From GCA-002708315 sp964460905 (lineage in GTDB: Bacteria; Bacteroidota; Bacteroidia; Bacteroidales; F082), in contig CAYWRM010000019.1 in NCBI GenBank assembly GCA_964460905.1, positions 1 to 64,000 of the forward strand: a DNA stretch of 64,000 nucleotides, read 5' to 3'. Below are positions 35,605 to 44,833 of this stretch, piece after piece. Under the pieces are notes generated by a model. That model did not search any database, was not told the DNA's origin, and saw only the letters and a list, made by a program, of their open reading frames with translations. Position 1 is the stretch's first letter; the number at the start of each line of letters is the position of its first letter. Made by a program: the position numbers and the translations under genes.

Positions 35605-36111
35605 ATGGTAAAAAGAAAATACAAACGAAAAAATACAAAAAAAAATAATTCATTTACTATATTTCTAGTCATTATCATTATTCTTGCAATATTATCATTC
35701 CTTATTAGCTATTTTGTAATTGAAACCGAAAGTGAAGCTGTTGGAATTGATACAAAAACTGTCGAAGTGAAGAAAGATGAAATTAATCTATCAAAGCAAC
35801 CCTTACCGATAGTTCATCTTTTAGAGGGTACGTGGGCAAGCTATAATGATGGTGCGATGTTAACCATTAAAGGTAATAAATTCACAATTGAGCTGCCTTC
35901 AGTAGAAAGTTCAGTTGTTGCTACAGGTGATATCTTAATTAAAGATAGCACGATAACCTTTGTATATTCTAATAAAAATTCAGCCTGTAGTAACAGCCCA
36001 GGAGTATATAAGTTTATTTTTGAAACTGATGAAGAGTTTACATTAAAAAAAGTAGTTGATGATTGTGAAAGTAGAAGTAATCAACTAATCGCCACATGGT
36101 TTAAGGTATAG
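35605..36111 (+). CDS. Membrane-anchored small protein with lipocalin-like domain
   Basis: 168 residues. Strongly basic start (KRKYKRKNTKKN), a transmembrane helix at about 18-39, then an extracytoplasmic domain. 'LLEGTWASYNDGAMLTIKGNKFTIEL' and 'CESRSNQLIATWFKV' have the alternating strand pattern and the W-x-x end of small beta-barrel, lipocalin-like domains. No family name is given with confidence. Single gene between guaA (divergent) and the M23 peptidase (convergent). Confidence 0.7.
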   Translation: MVKRKYKRKNTKKNNSFTIFLVIIIILAILSFLISYFVIETESEAVGIDTKTVEVKKDEINLSKQPLPIVHLLEGTWASYNDGAMLTIKGNKFTIELPSVESSVVATGDILIKDSTITFVYSNKNSACSNSPGVYKFIFETDEEFTLKKVVDDCESRSNQLIATWFKV

Positions 36112-36120
36112 TATTTTGTT

Positions 36121-37860
36121 TTAGTATATTAAAGTGCATTTATATTCATTAACATTATCTAACATATCAGTTACAACTAGCCTAAATTCATTATTGCCTT
36201 TTATAATTTTGTCATCAAAGATGTATATTAATAGATCCTTCTTTGCATCATATTCCATTAATATCCATTCATCGTTTAAAGTAGCTTTGTAGGTAATAAT
36301 ACCTGTTTGCTTATCATTAATTTTTATTTTAAGGTTAGATTGGTTATTTAATTTTTTACCATCGAAGAAATTAACTTCAGTAATTTCCGGAGGAATTGTA
36401 TCCATCATTAATTTATAATATCCGAGCTGTCGTGATTTACCTATAATATATTCATCTTCTTTTTTAGAGTCGATATAATAAAACTCTGAATTATCAGCTG
36501 AATACGAAATGTAAATTTTATTGCTTAGCTCGTGGTTAACAGAATATGGTATTATTTTAATTGTAAAATATTTATGTACGGGAGTTGTTTGTTCGTGGAG
36601 TTTGTAAATTGCTGAAAATGAATTGCTGTCATTACCTAGTACACTATAATTAAAATAGAATGATTTGTAGAAACTATTTGTTGGAAACTCTACATCAATA
36701 CTATCCTTATCAATTTTATTTTTTTTGGAAAATGGAAAAAAGATGCCTTCTTCTTCATCGTTCTTAATTATAGCTTGTTTGTTGCTTGATATTTTTGCGG
36801 CAACTTTAAATGCGAGCTTTGATTCGTTACCGTAAGCATCTTCTATATTGAAAATCATGCTATGGGTTAGTGTATCGTTTAAGTTTATGATACCGTTGTT
36901 TTTTACAAAATCATAGGCGTTGAGTAAATTATTAGTGTCAACTTCAGTTCGTATAATTCTGTTTTTTGATATGCTATAATAATTATAATCAATAAGGCTA
37001 TTAATATAACGAGTAGTATTAAATGATAATTCATCCATATTTAGGTCGAAGATCAGGGTTGTGTCGTGGTAGAACTTTGTGCAGTAAACCCCATTTTTAT
37101 TCGATGTTTCGTTCATCAGATCATATGAGCTGATACCAAATGAAATTCTACCAGAAGCAGTTATATTAGGATTGCCTTTTATTCTATGTTCAAGCCCCCA
37201 TCCTGAAATTTCATATATAACTGTATCATTTTTGCCGTTAATCATTGAATTTTGATCTACCGGATAAATTGCGAGTTTAGTTATTTTTGGTCTGTAATAA
37301 TCCTTAATTTTAATGTCTTCAAACAATAATGGATTTATTGGGTGCTGTGATAATTCATTTCTTATTTCAAAGTGGAGGTGCGGTCCCATCGAACCGCCGG
37401 TATTTCCCGAGTAGGCTATCATTTCACCTTTTTTAACTTTAATTTGGTCTTTATCCGGAAAAATTTGAATTGTAAAACTTTCCTTTTCATATTGCTTAGT
37501 TACAACAAGCTTTTGAATCGAGTCATTAAATTTTTGAAGATGCCCATATACAGATACAAAACCTAAAGGATGCGTAATGTAAATTGCTTTACCATATCCT
37601 TCTGCGGATATTTTTATTCTGCTAACCCATCCATCAGCAATAGCAAGTATGGCTTTCCCTTCAACTCCCTGTGTTTTAATGTCGATACCTGAATGAAAGT
37701 GGTTTGACCTTAGTTCTCCAAAAGTACCGGATAGGTATATGGGTATATCAATGGGGGGAATAATGTCACTTTTGAAATAATTATTTGTTTGAGTAAAACT
37801 AGCATGCGTAGAAAAGAAAACAAGAATTGCAATAAGTATGTGGTTCGGATATTTTTTCAT
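36121..37860 (-). CDS. M23 family metallopeptidase
   Basis: 579 residues with a signal peptide (about 1-22). The LytM domain lies at about 35-180. Zinc ligands are visible as HFHSGIDI (HxxxD) and HLHFEIR near 164, with 'YGKAIYITHPLGFVSVYGHLQKF' and 'GNTGGSMGP' between. All catalytic residues of an active endopeptidase are present, so it likely cuts peptidoglycan cross-links, unlike the degenerate activators. A long C-terminal part (190-579) is beta-rich and of unknown role. Periplasmic or outer-membrane. Confidence 0.92.
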   Translation of the reverse strand: MKKYPNHILIAILVFFSTHASFTQTNNYFKSDIIPPIDIPIYLSGTFGELRSNHFHSGIDIKTQGVEGKAILAIADGWVSRIKISAEGYGKAIYITHPLGFVSVYGHLQKFNDSIQKLVVTKQYEKESFTIQIFPDKDQIKVKKGEMIAYSGNTGGSMGPHLHFEIRNELSQHPINPLLFEDIKIKDYYRPKITKLAIYPVDQNSMINGKNDTVIYEISGWGLEHRIKGNPNITASGRISFGISSYDLMNETSNKNGVYCTKFYHDTTLIFDLNMDELSFNTTRYINSLIDYNYYSISKNRIIRTEVDTNNLLNAYDFVKNNGIINLNDTLTHSMIFNIEDAYGNESKLAFKVAAKISSNKQAIIKNDEEEGIFFPFSKKNKIDKDSIDVEFPTNSFYKSFYFNYSVLGNDSNSFSAIYKLHEQTTPVHKYFTIKIIPYSVNHELSNKIYISYSADNSEFYYIDSKKEDEYIIGKSRQLGYYKLMMDTIPPEITEVNFFDGKKLNNQSNLKIKINDKQTGIITYKATLNDEWILMEYDAKKDLLIYIFDDKIIKGNNEFRLVVTDMLDNVNEYKCTLIY

Positions 37861-37893
37861 CAGTGAATTGAAAGTTTAAATTATAATTTGATG

Positions 37894-37901
37894 CAAAAAT
37901 A
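37894..37901 (-). promoter_or_regulatory. Putative -7 element of the M23 peptidase gene
   Basis: Leftward TATTTTTG (complement of 37894-37901) fits TAnnTTTG, 33 bases before the ATG. Confidence 0.45.
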
Positions 37902-37985
37902 GTCCAATTTCTTTTTTATTTTTAACAATTTAATTATTGGAATTTAGTACTGACAAAAAAACCACTTTTGTAGACTTAAGTGGTG

Positions 37986-38013
37986 TTGAAACGAACTAAT
38001 TTGTCTAATTTTG
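37986..38013 (+). promoter_or_regulatory. Putative promoter of the DUF5011 lipoprotein gene
   Basis: TTG at 37986-37988 and TAATTTTG at 38006-38013, spaced 17 bases, fit the Bacteroidota -33/-7 pattern. The ATG at 38042 is 28 bases beyond. Confidence 0.5.
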
Positions 38014-38041
38014 CGTTGACAATACATTAATGCTATTTACT

Positions 38042-38389
38042 ATGAAAAGAAAGTTTTTTATACCAATATTTATAATGTTTGCTGTTTTTTCATTGTCATC
38101 CTCTTGTGAGAAAGAGGATCCTGGTGATGGTACTGTTCCTGAAATTACCATATTAGGTTTAAACCCTTTATATTGGGCGCTTGACATTCCGTATGTTGAT
38201 GCAGGTGCAGTTGCTTATGATATTACAAGTGAGGGGGATACTCTGGATTTGACAAGTAGTATTGTAATCAATAATAATGTTAAAGTTTCAGAAGTTGGCG
38301 AATATAATGTAAAATATAATGTTACTGATGCAAGTGGTCTTGCTGCTCCGGAGAAAATAAGGATTGTGAAAGTTGTTTTAGGGAAATAG
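38042..38389 (+). CDS. DUF5011-type (Ig-like) lipoprotein
   Basis: 115 residues from ATG 38042; an upstream start at 38030 would add MLFT before the signal peptide. The signal peptide ends in the lipobox SSSC (Cys at about 22). The mature part, 'PEITILGLNPLYWALDIPYVDAGAVAYD' to 'VGEYNVKYNVTDASGLAA', is a bacterial Ig-like (DUF5011/HYR) beta-sandwich. Usually a repeat inside larger surface proteins; here it stands alone on a lipid anchor. Function unknown. Confidence 0.85.
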   Translation: MKRKFFIPIFIMFAVFSLSSSCEKEDPGDGTVPEITILGLNPLYWALDIPYVDAGAVAYDITSEGDTLDLTSSIVINNNVKVSEVGEYNVKYNVTDASGLAAPEKIRIVKVVLGK

Positions 38390-38440
38390 TTGACAACTCT
38401 GTAGTGTAAAAATTATAAAAGCAGTAAAAAGTATTATACA

Positions 38441-39334
38441 ATGAAACGTATTCTTTTTATTATAAATCCTAATTCTGTAAAAAGAAACCGTGAACGGATT
38501 TCAATTGCTATTAAAAATGGTATTGATCATAGTTCGAATGATATATCCATAGCTTATACAAAGTCAGCTGGCCATGCAATCACTTTAAGTAAAAAGGCCG
38601 TTGCTGAAAAAGTAGATGTAATTATTGCAGTAGGAGGAGACGGTACTGTAAATGAAGTAGCATCACAGATAATCAATAGCTCCTCAGTATTGGGAATTGT
38701 TCCTATGGGATCGGGAAATGGCCTTGCCAGACATCTTGGTATACCAATAAATATTGAAAAAGCAATTGCTTTAATAAGCAAGAATAATACTTCAATAATT
38801 GATACTGCCAGTATAAATGGGAAAGCTTTTGTTAGTATTGCAGGTGTTGGTTTTGATGCCTTTGTTGCTGAACGTTTTTCTGCAGGAACCCACCGTGGTT
38901 TTTTAGGTTATTTTAGGATAATTGCAAATGAATATCTTCATTATAAACCTCAAAATTTTCGTCTGATATTTGATGATGGAAAGGTAATTAGCGAAAAGGC
39001 TCTTTTTATAGCGTTCGCTAATTCAAATCAGTTTGGTTATAATACTACTATTGCTCCCAATGCAAAAATTAAGGATGGTTTGCTAGATGTTTGCATTGTT
39101 AAAAAGCCTCATATTTATGGTATTCCACTAATTGCTAATTTATTACTACTTAAACGTGTTGATATTTCTCCTCTTGTAAATATTGTAAAAACAAAAAGCC
39201 TTACTGTAGAGCGAATGCACAATGATGTTGTAAATATTGATGGCGAACCTATCGTCTTGGCTAAAGACCTGGAAATTAAGATTAACCCGTTATCTTTGAA
39301 AATTATAATAAATCCTTATGTCAGCAAAGTTTAA
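38441..39334 (+). CDS. Diacylglycerol kinase-type lipid kinase (YegS/BmrU family)
   Basis: 297 residues. 'IINPNSVKRNRE', VGGDGTVNEVASQI and PMGSGNGLARHLG are the nucleotide-binding motifs of the DAGK catalytic domain, with the GDG aspartate in place. The C-terminal beta part has 'APNAKIKDGLLDVCIVK'. It phosphorylates a lipid such as diacylglycerol to recycle it. Cytoplasmic side of the membrane. The SUI1 gene overlaps its last 17 bases. Confidence 0.9.
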   Translation: MKRILFIINPNSVKRNRERISIAIKNGIDHSSNDISIAYTKSAGHAITLSKKAVAEKVDVIIAVGGDGTVNEVASQIINSSSVLGIVPMGSGNGLARHLGIPINIEKAIALISKNNTSIIDTASINGKAFVSIAGVGFDAFVAERFSAGTHRGFLGYFRIIANEYLHYKPQNFRLIFDDGKVISEKALFIAFANSNQFGYNTTIAPNAKIKDGLLDVCIVKKPHIYGIPLIANLLLLKRVDISPLVNIVKTKSLTVERMHNDVVNIDGEPIVLAKDLEIKINPLSLKIIINPYVSKV

Positions 39335-39656
39335 AAATTCCCAAGTAATTTATTCAACAAACCCTGATTTTAATGATTGGGATGAGCAGGAGGAAGAGGT
39401 GATAACGAACTCACCTAAAGATCAAAAACTATATATTAGTCTCGATAAAAAGCAACGCAAAGGTAAAAAGGTAACTCTGGTTACCGGGTTTATTGGTAGC
39501 TTTGACGATCTAAAAGAGTTGGGAAAGGTTCTTAAAACCAAGTGTGGTGTTGGGGGATCGGTAAAAGATAACGAGATAATTATACAAGGCGATTTTAAAG
39601 AAAAAATCAAAAATATACTGGAGTCGTTGGGATATAATTGTAAAACTAAAGGATAG
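39318..39656 (+). CDS. SUI1/YciH family translation factor
   Basis: 112 residues. The C-terminal 75 residues, with 'LDKKQRKGKKVTLVTGF', 'LGKVLKTKCGVGGSVKDNEIIIQGDF' and 'ILESLGY', match the SUI1 (eIF1-like) fold and the bacterial YciH group. An acidic N-terminus of about 35 residues precedes it. It may influence start-codon choice. It overlaps the lipid kinase by 17 bases in another frame, indicating coupled translation. Confidence 0.9.
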   Translation: MSAKFKNSQVIYSTNPDFNDWDEQEEEVITNSPKDQKLYISLDKKQRKGKKVTLVTGFIGSFDDLKELGKVLKTKCGVGGSVKDNEIIIQGDFKEKIKNILESLGYNCKTKG

Positions 39657-39782
39657 CTAGATGTAGGAATCAGGCCTCAATATAAAATTACCTAATTATT
39701 CATGATTTTTGGTTCCCGATACCTGGTTCTTAGTTTCTTCACGAATCAAAATATAGTATTAGTAAACTTAAAAAATTAAACA

Positions 39783-41183
39783 ATGAAAAGAATTCTATTT
39801 ATTTTAATGAGTTTGTTCTTATTTAGTTTATCTCAAATAAATGCCCAAAAAGTAACAGGGCAATTAGATAAGGAAACAATCAATGACATTAAAGCCACAT
39901 TTAAAAATACTCCTACAGATGTTGCATTAATAAATGCTGTTACACATAACGATATAAAAAAATTAGCCGAGTCTCGTGCTAATGAGGGAGCTATAACTCA
40001 TTTTTTTAGTAATAGAGTTACTGCTAAAGGTATTACAAATCAAAAGTCATCTGGCAGATGTTGGTTATATACTGGTTTGAATACACTGCGACCAATGGTT
40101 CAGGAAAAATATAATTTAAATGAATTTGAGTTTTCTCAAACTTATAATTTCTTTTGGGATCAGTTTGAAAAGACTAACTTGTTTTATGAAATAGTAATTA
40201 GTACGGCTAATAAACCAATGGATGACAGGGAAGTAGAATGGTTGTTTAAAAACGTAATAGGTGATGGAGGTCAGTGGACTACTTTTGCTGATAATATTAT
40301 GAAATATGGATTAGTTCCTACTTCGGCGATGCCCGACACATATCAAAGTGAGAAAACAGCAATGATGTCGAGATTATTACGTCGTAAACTAAGGGAAGAT
40401 GGGCTTCGGTTACGCGAAGTTGCAAATTCACGAATGAGTGAAGAAGCAAAGCAGGATGTAAAACTGAAAATGCTTGCTGATATTTATCGCATACTTGTTT
40501 TAAGTCTTGGAGAGCCACCTACAGAGTTTAGCTGGCAATACAAGGATAAGGATGACAAAGTTAGTGAATCACAATTATTTACCCCGATACAGTTTTACAA
40601 TACTTTAATTGGTGTTGATTTAAATGATTATGTTATGATCATGAATGATCCGGTAAAGGAGTATAATAAACTATATGAAGTTCAGTACGATAGAAACCTG
40701 GTTGAAGGTGGAAACTGGAAGTACATAAACCTTACAAATGATAAAATTAAAGAATTTGCAAGCAGGTCGATAATTGCAAATGAAGCGATGTATTTTTCAT
40801 GTGATGTTGGTAAGCAACTGAATATTAAAGATGGTGTTCTTGATATAAATAACTATAATTATAACGACCTGTTTGGTGTTGATTTTAATATGGAAAAAAA
40901 GCAACGTATTGAAACGTTTGAGAGTGGTTCTACACATGGGATGGCATTAATTGGTGTTAATATCTTACCTGACGGATCGATAGATAGCTGGTTGTTGGAG
41001 AATAGCTGGGGAGCTGAAAAAGGAAATAAAGGATACCTTACAATGATTGATACTTGGTTTGATGAATATATGTTCCGAATTGTAATCCATAAAAAATATA
41101 TTGATGAAGATGTATTGAAGATTCTGGAGCAAAAACCAATTATCCTACCACCATGGGATCCAATGTTTGCAGATGAAGAATAG
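39783..41183 (+). CDS. C1B family papain-type peptidase (aminopeptidase C/bleomycin hydrolase-like), exported
   Basis: 466 residues with a signal peptide (about 1-20, ending NAQ). Catalytic Cys93 in SSGRCWLYTGLN, His385 in STHGMALIG and Asn407 in LLENSWG. The family is usually cytoplasmic; this one is exported by sequence. The C-terminal residues that block the active site in cytosolic bleomycin hydrolases are followed here by a tail 'PPWDPMFADEE', so N-terminal trimming activity in the periplasm is likely, but the exact cleavage mode is uncertain. Single gene. Confidence 0.92.
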   Translation: MKRILFILMSLFLFSLSQINAQKVTGQLDKETINDIKATFKNTPTDVALINAVTHNDIKKLAESRANEGAITHFFSNRVTAKGITNQKSSGRCWLYTGLNTLRPMVQEKYNLNEFEFSQTYNFFWDQFEKTNLFYEIVISTANKPMDDREVEWLFKNVIGDGGQWTTFADNIMKYGLVPTSAMPDTYQSEKTAMMSRLLRRKLREDGLRLREVANSRMSEEAKQDVKLKMLADIYRILVLSLGEPPTEFSWQYKDKDDKVSESQLFTPIQFYNTLIGVDLNDYVMIMNDPVKEYNKLYEVQYDRNLVEGGNWKYINLTNDKIKEFASRSIIANEAMYFSCDVGKQLNIKDGVLDINNYNYNDLFGVDFNMEKKQRIETFESGSTHGMALIGVNILPDGSIDSWLLENSWGAEKGNKGYLTMIDTWFDEYMFRIVIHKKYIDEDVLKILEQKPIILPPWDPMFADEE

Positions 41184-41192
41184 GGATCTCCT

Positions 41193-41264
41193 ATTTCATC
41201 TTATCTCATATAATTTTTTCATTCCATCATTTACGCATTTTATCATTCACTCATTTCATCATTG
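41193..41264. repeat. CAT/TCA-rich low-complexity stretch
   Basis: Between the C1B peptidase and the methyltransferase gene, the words TTCAT, CATTT and ATCATT repeat with irregular spacing up to five bases before the ATG at 41269. No conserved unit length, so not a CRISPR array. It resembles the T/C-A-rich leaders common in this phylum. Confidence 0.4.
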
Positions 41265-41268
41265 AAAC

Positions 41269-41865
41269 ATGGATTTATCGGAGCAATATTGGAATGGTCA
41301 GTATACTTCAAAAGAAATAAGGTGGGATATTGGATATGTTTCAACACCCTTAAAAGAGTATTTTGATCAGATTGAAAATAAGGATATCCGAATACTTGTT
41401 CCAGGTGCAGGTAGTGCATGGGAGGCAGAATACCTTTACCAACTGGGTTTTAAAAATACTTATGTCCTTGATTTTTCTGAAGAAGCAATTGCTAAATTCA
41501 TAAATCGATGTTCATGGTTTCCTAAAAGTAATATTATCCATCAAGATTTCTTTAAGCATAATTTTACTTATGATTTGATTGTTGAACAAACTTTTTTTAG
41601 CTCATTTCATCCTTTATCGAGGCGTGATTTTGTAAAACAAGTTTGTAGGCTTTTGAATAATAGGGGGAAATATATGGGATTATTATTTAATCATGAATTT
41701 ACTTTCAATGGACCACCATTTGGAAGCAACATACATGAATACAGACAATTATTTAAGCCATGTTTTGAATTTGAAGTTTTTGAAATATCTACTAATTCAA
41801 TCAAACCAAGAAGAGGAAGAGAAATATTTATGTTGCTGCGAAAAAAAATAACAGCTAACTTCTAA
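41269..41865 (+). CDS. TPMT-like class I SAM methyltransferase
   Basis: 198 residues. 'YWNGQYTSKEIRWDIGYVSTPLKEYF' is the typical start of thiopurine or thiol methyltransferase-like proteins, followed by the SAM motif I 'RILVPGAGSAWEAEYLYQLG' and 'VLDFSEEAI'. 'HQDFF...YDLIVEQTFFSSFHP' fits motif II. Substrate may be a small thiol, halide or selenium compound in this family; unknown here. Cytoplasmic. Confidence 0.85.
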   Translation: MDLSEQYWNGQYTSKEIRWDIGYVSTPLKEYFDQIENKDIRILVPGAGSAWEAEYLYQLGFKNTYVLDFSEEAIAKFINRCSWFPKSNIIHQDFFKHNFTYDLIVEQTFFSSFHPLSRRDFVKQVCRLLNNRGKYMGLLFNHEFTFNGPPFGSNIHEYRQLFKPCFEFEVFEISTNSIKPRRGREIFMLLRKKITANF

Positions 41866-41939
41866 AATATTTTTATATTAGCCCTTTATCATAAAAGAGG
41901 TCATATTTGTTGAATGGCCTATTTAAAACGATGTATATT

Positions 41940-42647
41940 ATGAGCAATGAAATTATTCAATCGGTTGGTACTATCGTTAAAAAAGAGAAACTAGCTTCTG
42001 TTGAAAACGAAATCAAATGCAGGGCATTAATTCTTGAATCGTTATTACCTTACCCCGGTTATCATGGTACAACAATACCTGATAATCTGGAACCCGAGTC
42101 TCTATTTGTTGTTACAAAATCTATGTATAGAGACGAAACTATTATTCGGGCAATACAGCAAGTTAAAAAAATATTTACCATTCCTTTCGATGCGGCACCT
42201 GGCACAATATATCTTAAAAATAACCCTGTAAATATTGTCCGGTTTAAAGGGCTATCTTATAACATGATATCTGAAGTTGTAGAGCACTTTATAGATGTGG
42301 GAATTGACTTTGAAAAAGCTAAGAAAATTGCTCCATATGAAAGTCCTATTACCATAAGAAAGTTCTTCAGGTTAAGAAAATTAGCTGAGAATATTTATGA
42401 AGATATGGACGTTAATGAATTTTTCTACTTACAAGTTCCGGGGCATATTAGCTGGGATCCATTTGAAGAACTCACAAATAGTATCAGATATAACATAGGA
42501 ACTATTATTTTTGATGCAGCCCAAACAAGTGTTTATGATGCAGCTGGAATAGTTGATTTTGTTAGAATATATGATATCGATAAAGATATAGATAAGCTTA
42601 TTTCAATACGATCTAACTATTTTAATGCCATTGAAAAGTTATTGTAA
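41940..42647 (+). CDS. Unrecognised conserved-looking protein
   Basis: 235 residues from ATG 41940 (MSNEIIQSVGTIV); upstream TTG and ATG starts at 41907 and 41931 would add a poor N-terminus. No signal peptide or membrane segment. It is rich in I/D/E with segments such as 'ESLLPYPGYHGTTIPDNLEP', 'FTIPFDAAPGTIYLKNNP' and 'IIFDAAQTSVYDAAGIVDFVRIYD'. I do not recognise a family. It precedes the MscS-like channel gene by 20 bases and PPK2 beyond it, so the three are probably one transcript and the protein may act with one of them. Confidence 0.75.
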   Translation: MSNEIIQSVGTIVKKEKLASVENEIKCRALILESLLPYPGYHGTTIPDNLEPESLFVVTKSMYRDETIIRAIQQVKKIFTIPFDAAPGTIYLKNNPVNIVRFKGLSYNMISEVVEHFIDVGIDFEKAKKIAPYESPITIRKFFRLRKLAENIYEDMDVNEFFYLQVPGHISWDPFEELTNSIRYNIGTIIFDAAQTSVYDAAGIVDFVRIYDIDKDIDKLISIRSNYFNAIEKLL

Positions 42648-42667
42648 TAATTAAATGAGAATTGAAA

Positions 42668-43939
42668 ATGGATATTACAGCATTTTTAGATGAAATAATT
42701 GAGCATTTAATAAAATTTGGTATTTCGGAAAACCTCGCAAATCAATCCGTAAGAATATTTGCTTATTTAGTACTGCTAGTAGTTGCTTACTTTGCTTATA
42801 AGTTAACTGTTAATTTGCTTAGGCGTGTTATATTGCCTATGTTTTCTAAAACCAGAACGCATTTTGATGACTTGTTAGTAAAAAACAGGTTCTTTGTCAG
42901 AATAGCTTTTCTTGTTCCTGCGGGTATAATTTATTTCTCAATTGAGAGTGATATGTTTACTCATGAAGCAGTGTCAGAATTAATAAAAGATGTAGCTACC
43001 GTTTTCTTTTATGTAATTACAATTCTTATATTCGAGAGTTTACTTTCTACAATAAATGACTATTATAACAGATTTCATATAGCTAAAGATCACCCTATTA
43101 GTGGCATTATACAAGTAGTGAAGATTATAATATATTTAGTAGGTTTAATAGGTATTATTGGATTTATTTTTGATAAAAATATTAGTTCAATATTACTAGG
43201 CTTTGGTACTTTGTCAGCTGTTTTAATGTTGATATTTAAAGATCCAATACTTGGCTTTGTTGGAGGATTACAGCTTATTTTTAATAAAATGATAGCTATC
43301 GGCGATTGGATAACTATGTCGAAATATGGAGCTGACGGTACTGTTCTTGAAATAAATCTGACTACGGTAAAAGTGCAGAATTTTGATAAAACTATTATTA
43401 CAATTCCAACATATAGTTTGATATCTGATTCGTTTCAGAATTGGCGTGGCATGTCAGAATCAGGAGGTAGGAGGATAAAACGAGGTGTATATATTGATAT
43501 GGATAGCGTTAAATTTTGTACTGATGAGATGCTTGAAAAATTTAAAAAGATCGAATTAATAAAGGAGTATTTAATAAGAAAAGAAAAGGAAATTGAAGAG
43601 TATAATTCTTCGGAGAAAATAGATTCATCTATGTTGGTTAATGGAAGGCGTCAAACCAATCTTGGAATTTTTAGAGCATACTTGAAAGCTTACTTAAAGA
43701 AAAGGGCGGATATAAATAACGACATGACCTTTTTGGTTCGTCACCTAGAACCAACCGAGAAAGGTATTCCAATACAAATATATGTTTTTACTACAACAAC
43801 CGATTGGGGCGAATATGAAGACATTCAGGCTGATGTTTTTGATCATATACTAGCTATTATTCCTGAATTTGAACTGATGATATTTCAATATCCATCAAAT
43901 GGCGATATCTTTAAGCTTATGTCAGAAAAAGTTAACTAA
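42668..43939 (+). CDS. MscS-family channel, YbdG-like
   Basis: 423 residues from ATG 42668. Five N-terminal helices (to about 185), then the MscS pore and beta domain: 'GFGTLSAVLMLIFKDPILGFVGGLQLIFNKMIAIGDWITM' and 'INLTTVKVQNFDKTIITIPTYSLISDSFQNWRGM'. The 'SESGGRRIKRGVYIDMDSV' insertion is typical of the YbdG/MscM group rather than MscS itself. It relieves membrane tension on osmotic down-shock. Inner membrane. Lies between an unknown protein and PPK2, with 36 bases to the latter. Confidence 0.92.
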   Translation: MDITAFLDEIIEHLIKFGISENLANQSVRIFAYLVLLVVAYFAYKLTVNLLRRVILPMFSKTRTHFDDLLVKNRFFVRIAFLVPAGIIYFSIESDMFTHEAVSELIKDVATVFFYVITILIFESLLSTINDYYNRFHIAKDHPISGIIQVVKIIIYLVGLIGIIGFIFDKNISSILLGFGTLSAVLMLIFKDPILGFVGGLQLIFNKMIAIGDWITMSKYGADGTVLEINLTTVKVQNFDKTIITIPTYSLISDSFQNWRGMSESGGRRIKRGVYIDMDSVKFCTDEMLEKFKKIELIKEYLIRKEKEIEEYNSSEKIDSSMLVNGRRQTNLGIFRAYLKAYLKKRADINNDMTFLVRHLEPTEKGIPIQIYVFTTTTDWGEYEDIQADVFDHILAIIPEFELMIFQYPSNGDIFKLMSEKVN

Positions 43940-43975
43940 ATTAATTGGTTTGATATCATCTAAACTCATCAAGTA

Positions 43976-44794
43976 ATGAAAAAGGAAAAAAAATCTTTAT
44001 TGGAAAAAGACGGTAAATTAAAAGATGATGTTTATGAGCATGACTTGGCAAAACTTCAAATTGAACTGGTAAAGTTACAGGAGTGGATAAAGCTAAAAGG
44101 ATTAAAAGTAGTTGTTATTTTTGAGGGTCGTGATGCTGCCGGTAAAGGTGGTGTTATAAAACGAATTACAGAATCATTAAACCCCAGAATTTGTAGGGTT
44201 GAAGCATTAGGCACTCCAACTGAAAGAGAAAAATCACAATGGTATTTTCAAAGGTATGTAGCACATCTGCCTGCAGCCGGTGAAATGGTTCTTTTTGATC
44301 GATCGTGGTATAATAGAGCAGGAGTGGAGCATGTAATGGGTTTTTGTGAAAAGGATGAATATTGGGAGTTCTTACGATCTTGTCCAAATTTTGAACAAAT
44401 GCTTATTCGATCCGGAATTATATTAATTAAATATTGGTTTTCTGTTAGTGCTAAAGAGCAGGAGAAGAGGTTTCAGTCGAGACTTAAAAATCCTGCAAAA
44501 CGCTGGAAATTAAGTGATATGGATTTAAAATCGCGTGAGTTGTGGGTTGAGTATTCTAAGGCAAAGGATAATATGTTTGATTATACCGACACAAAAATTT
44601 CACCTTGGTTTGACGTGCCTGCTGATGATAAAAAGAAAGCCCGGTTAAATACAATCAGACATTTGCTTAGCAAAATTGATTACAAAGAAATTCCGTATTC
44701 AAAGATAAAATTGCAACCAAGGATTATTGATGGCAGTTATGTACGACCTCCAATAGAGGATAATAATTTTGTTAAAGATTATTATACAGAGTAA
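43976..44794 (+). CDS. ppk2: Polyphosphate kinase 2
   Basis: 272 residues. Walker A 'GRDAAGKGG' at 51-59, Walker B FDRSWYNRAGVEHVMGF from 107, and 'RFQSRLKNPAKRWKLSDMD' as the lid. Single-domain length fits PPK2 that phosphorylates nucleoside diphosphates or AMP from polyphosphate. Whether class I, II or III is not decided from sequence. Cytoplasmic. Third gene after an unknown protein and an MscS channel. Confidence 0.94.
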   Translation: MKKEKKSLLEKDGKLKDDVYEHDLAKLQIELVKLQEWIKLKGLKVVVIFEGRDAAGKGGVIKRITESLNPRICRVEALGTPTEREKSQWYFQRYVAHLPAAGEMVLFDRSWYNRAGVEHVMGFCEKDEYWEFLRSCPNFEQMLIRSGIILIKYWFSVSAKEQEKRFQSRLKNPAKRWKLSDMDLKSRELWVEYSKAKDNMFDYTDTKISPWFDVPADDKKKARLNTIRHLLSKIDYKEIPYSKIKLQPRIIDGSYVRPPIEDNNFVKDYYTE

Positions 44795-44833
44795 TATGAC
44801 TTTTGTAATGCAAATTAATGATGTAATAGGATC

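Noticed and set aside
41193..41264. Regulatory repeat array or CRISPR-like array
   Set aside because: Low-complexity CAT/TCA words without a fixed unit length.
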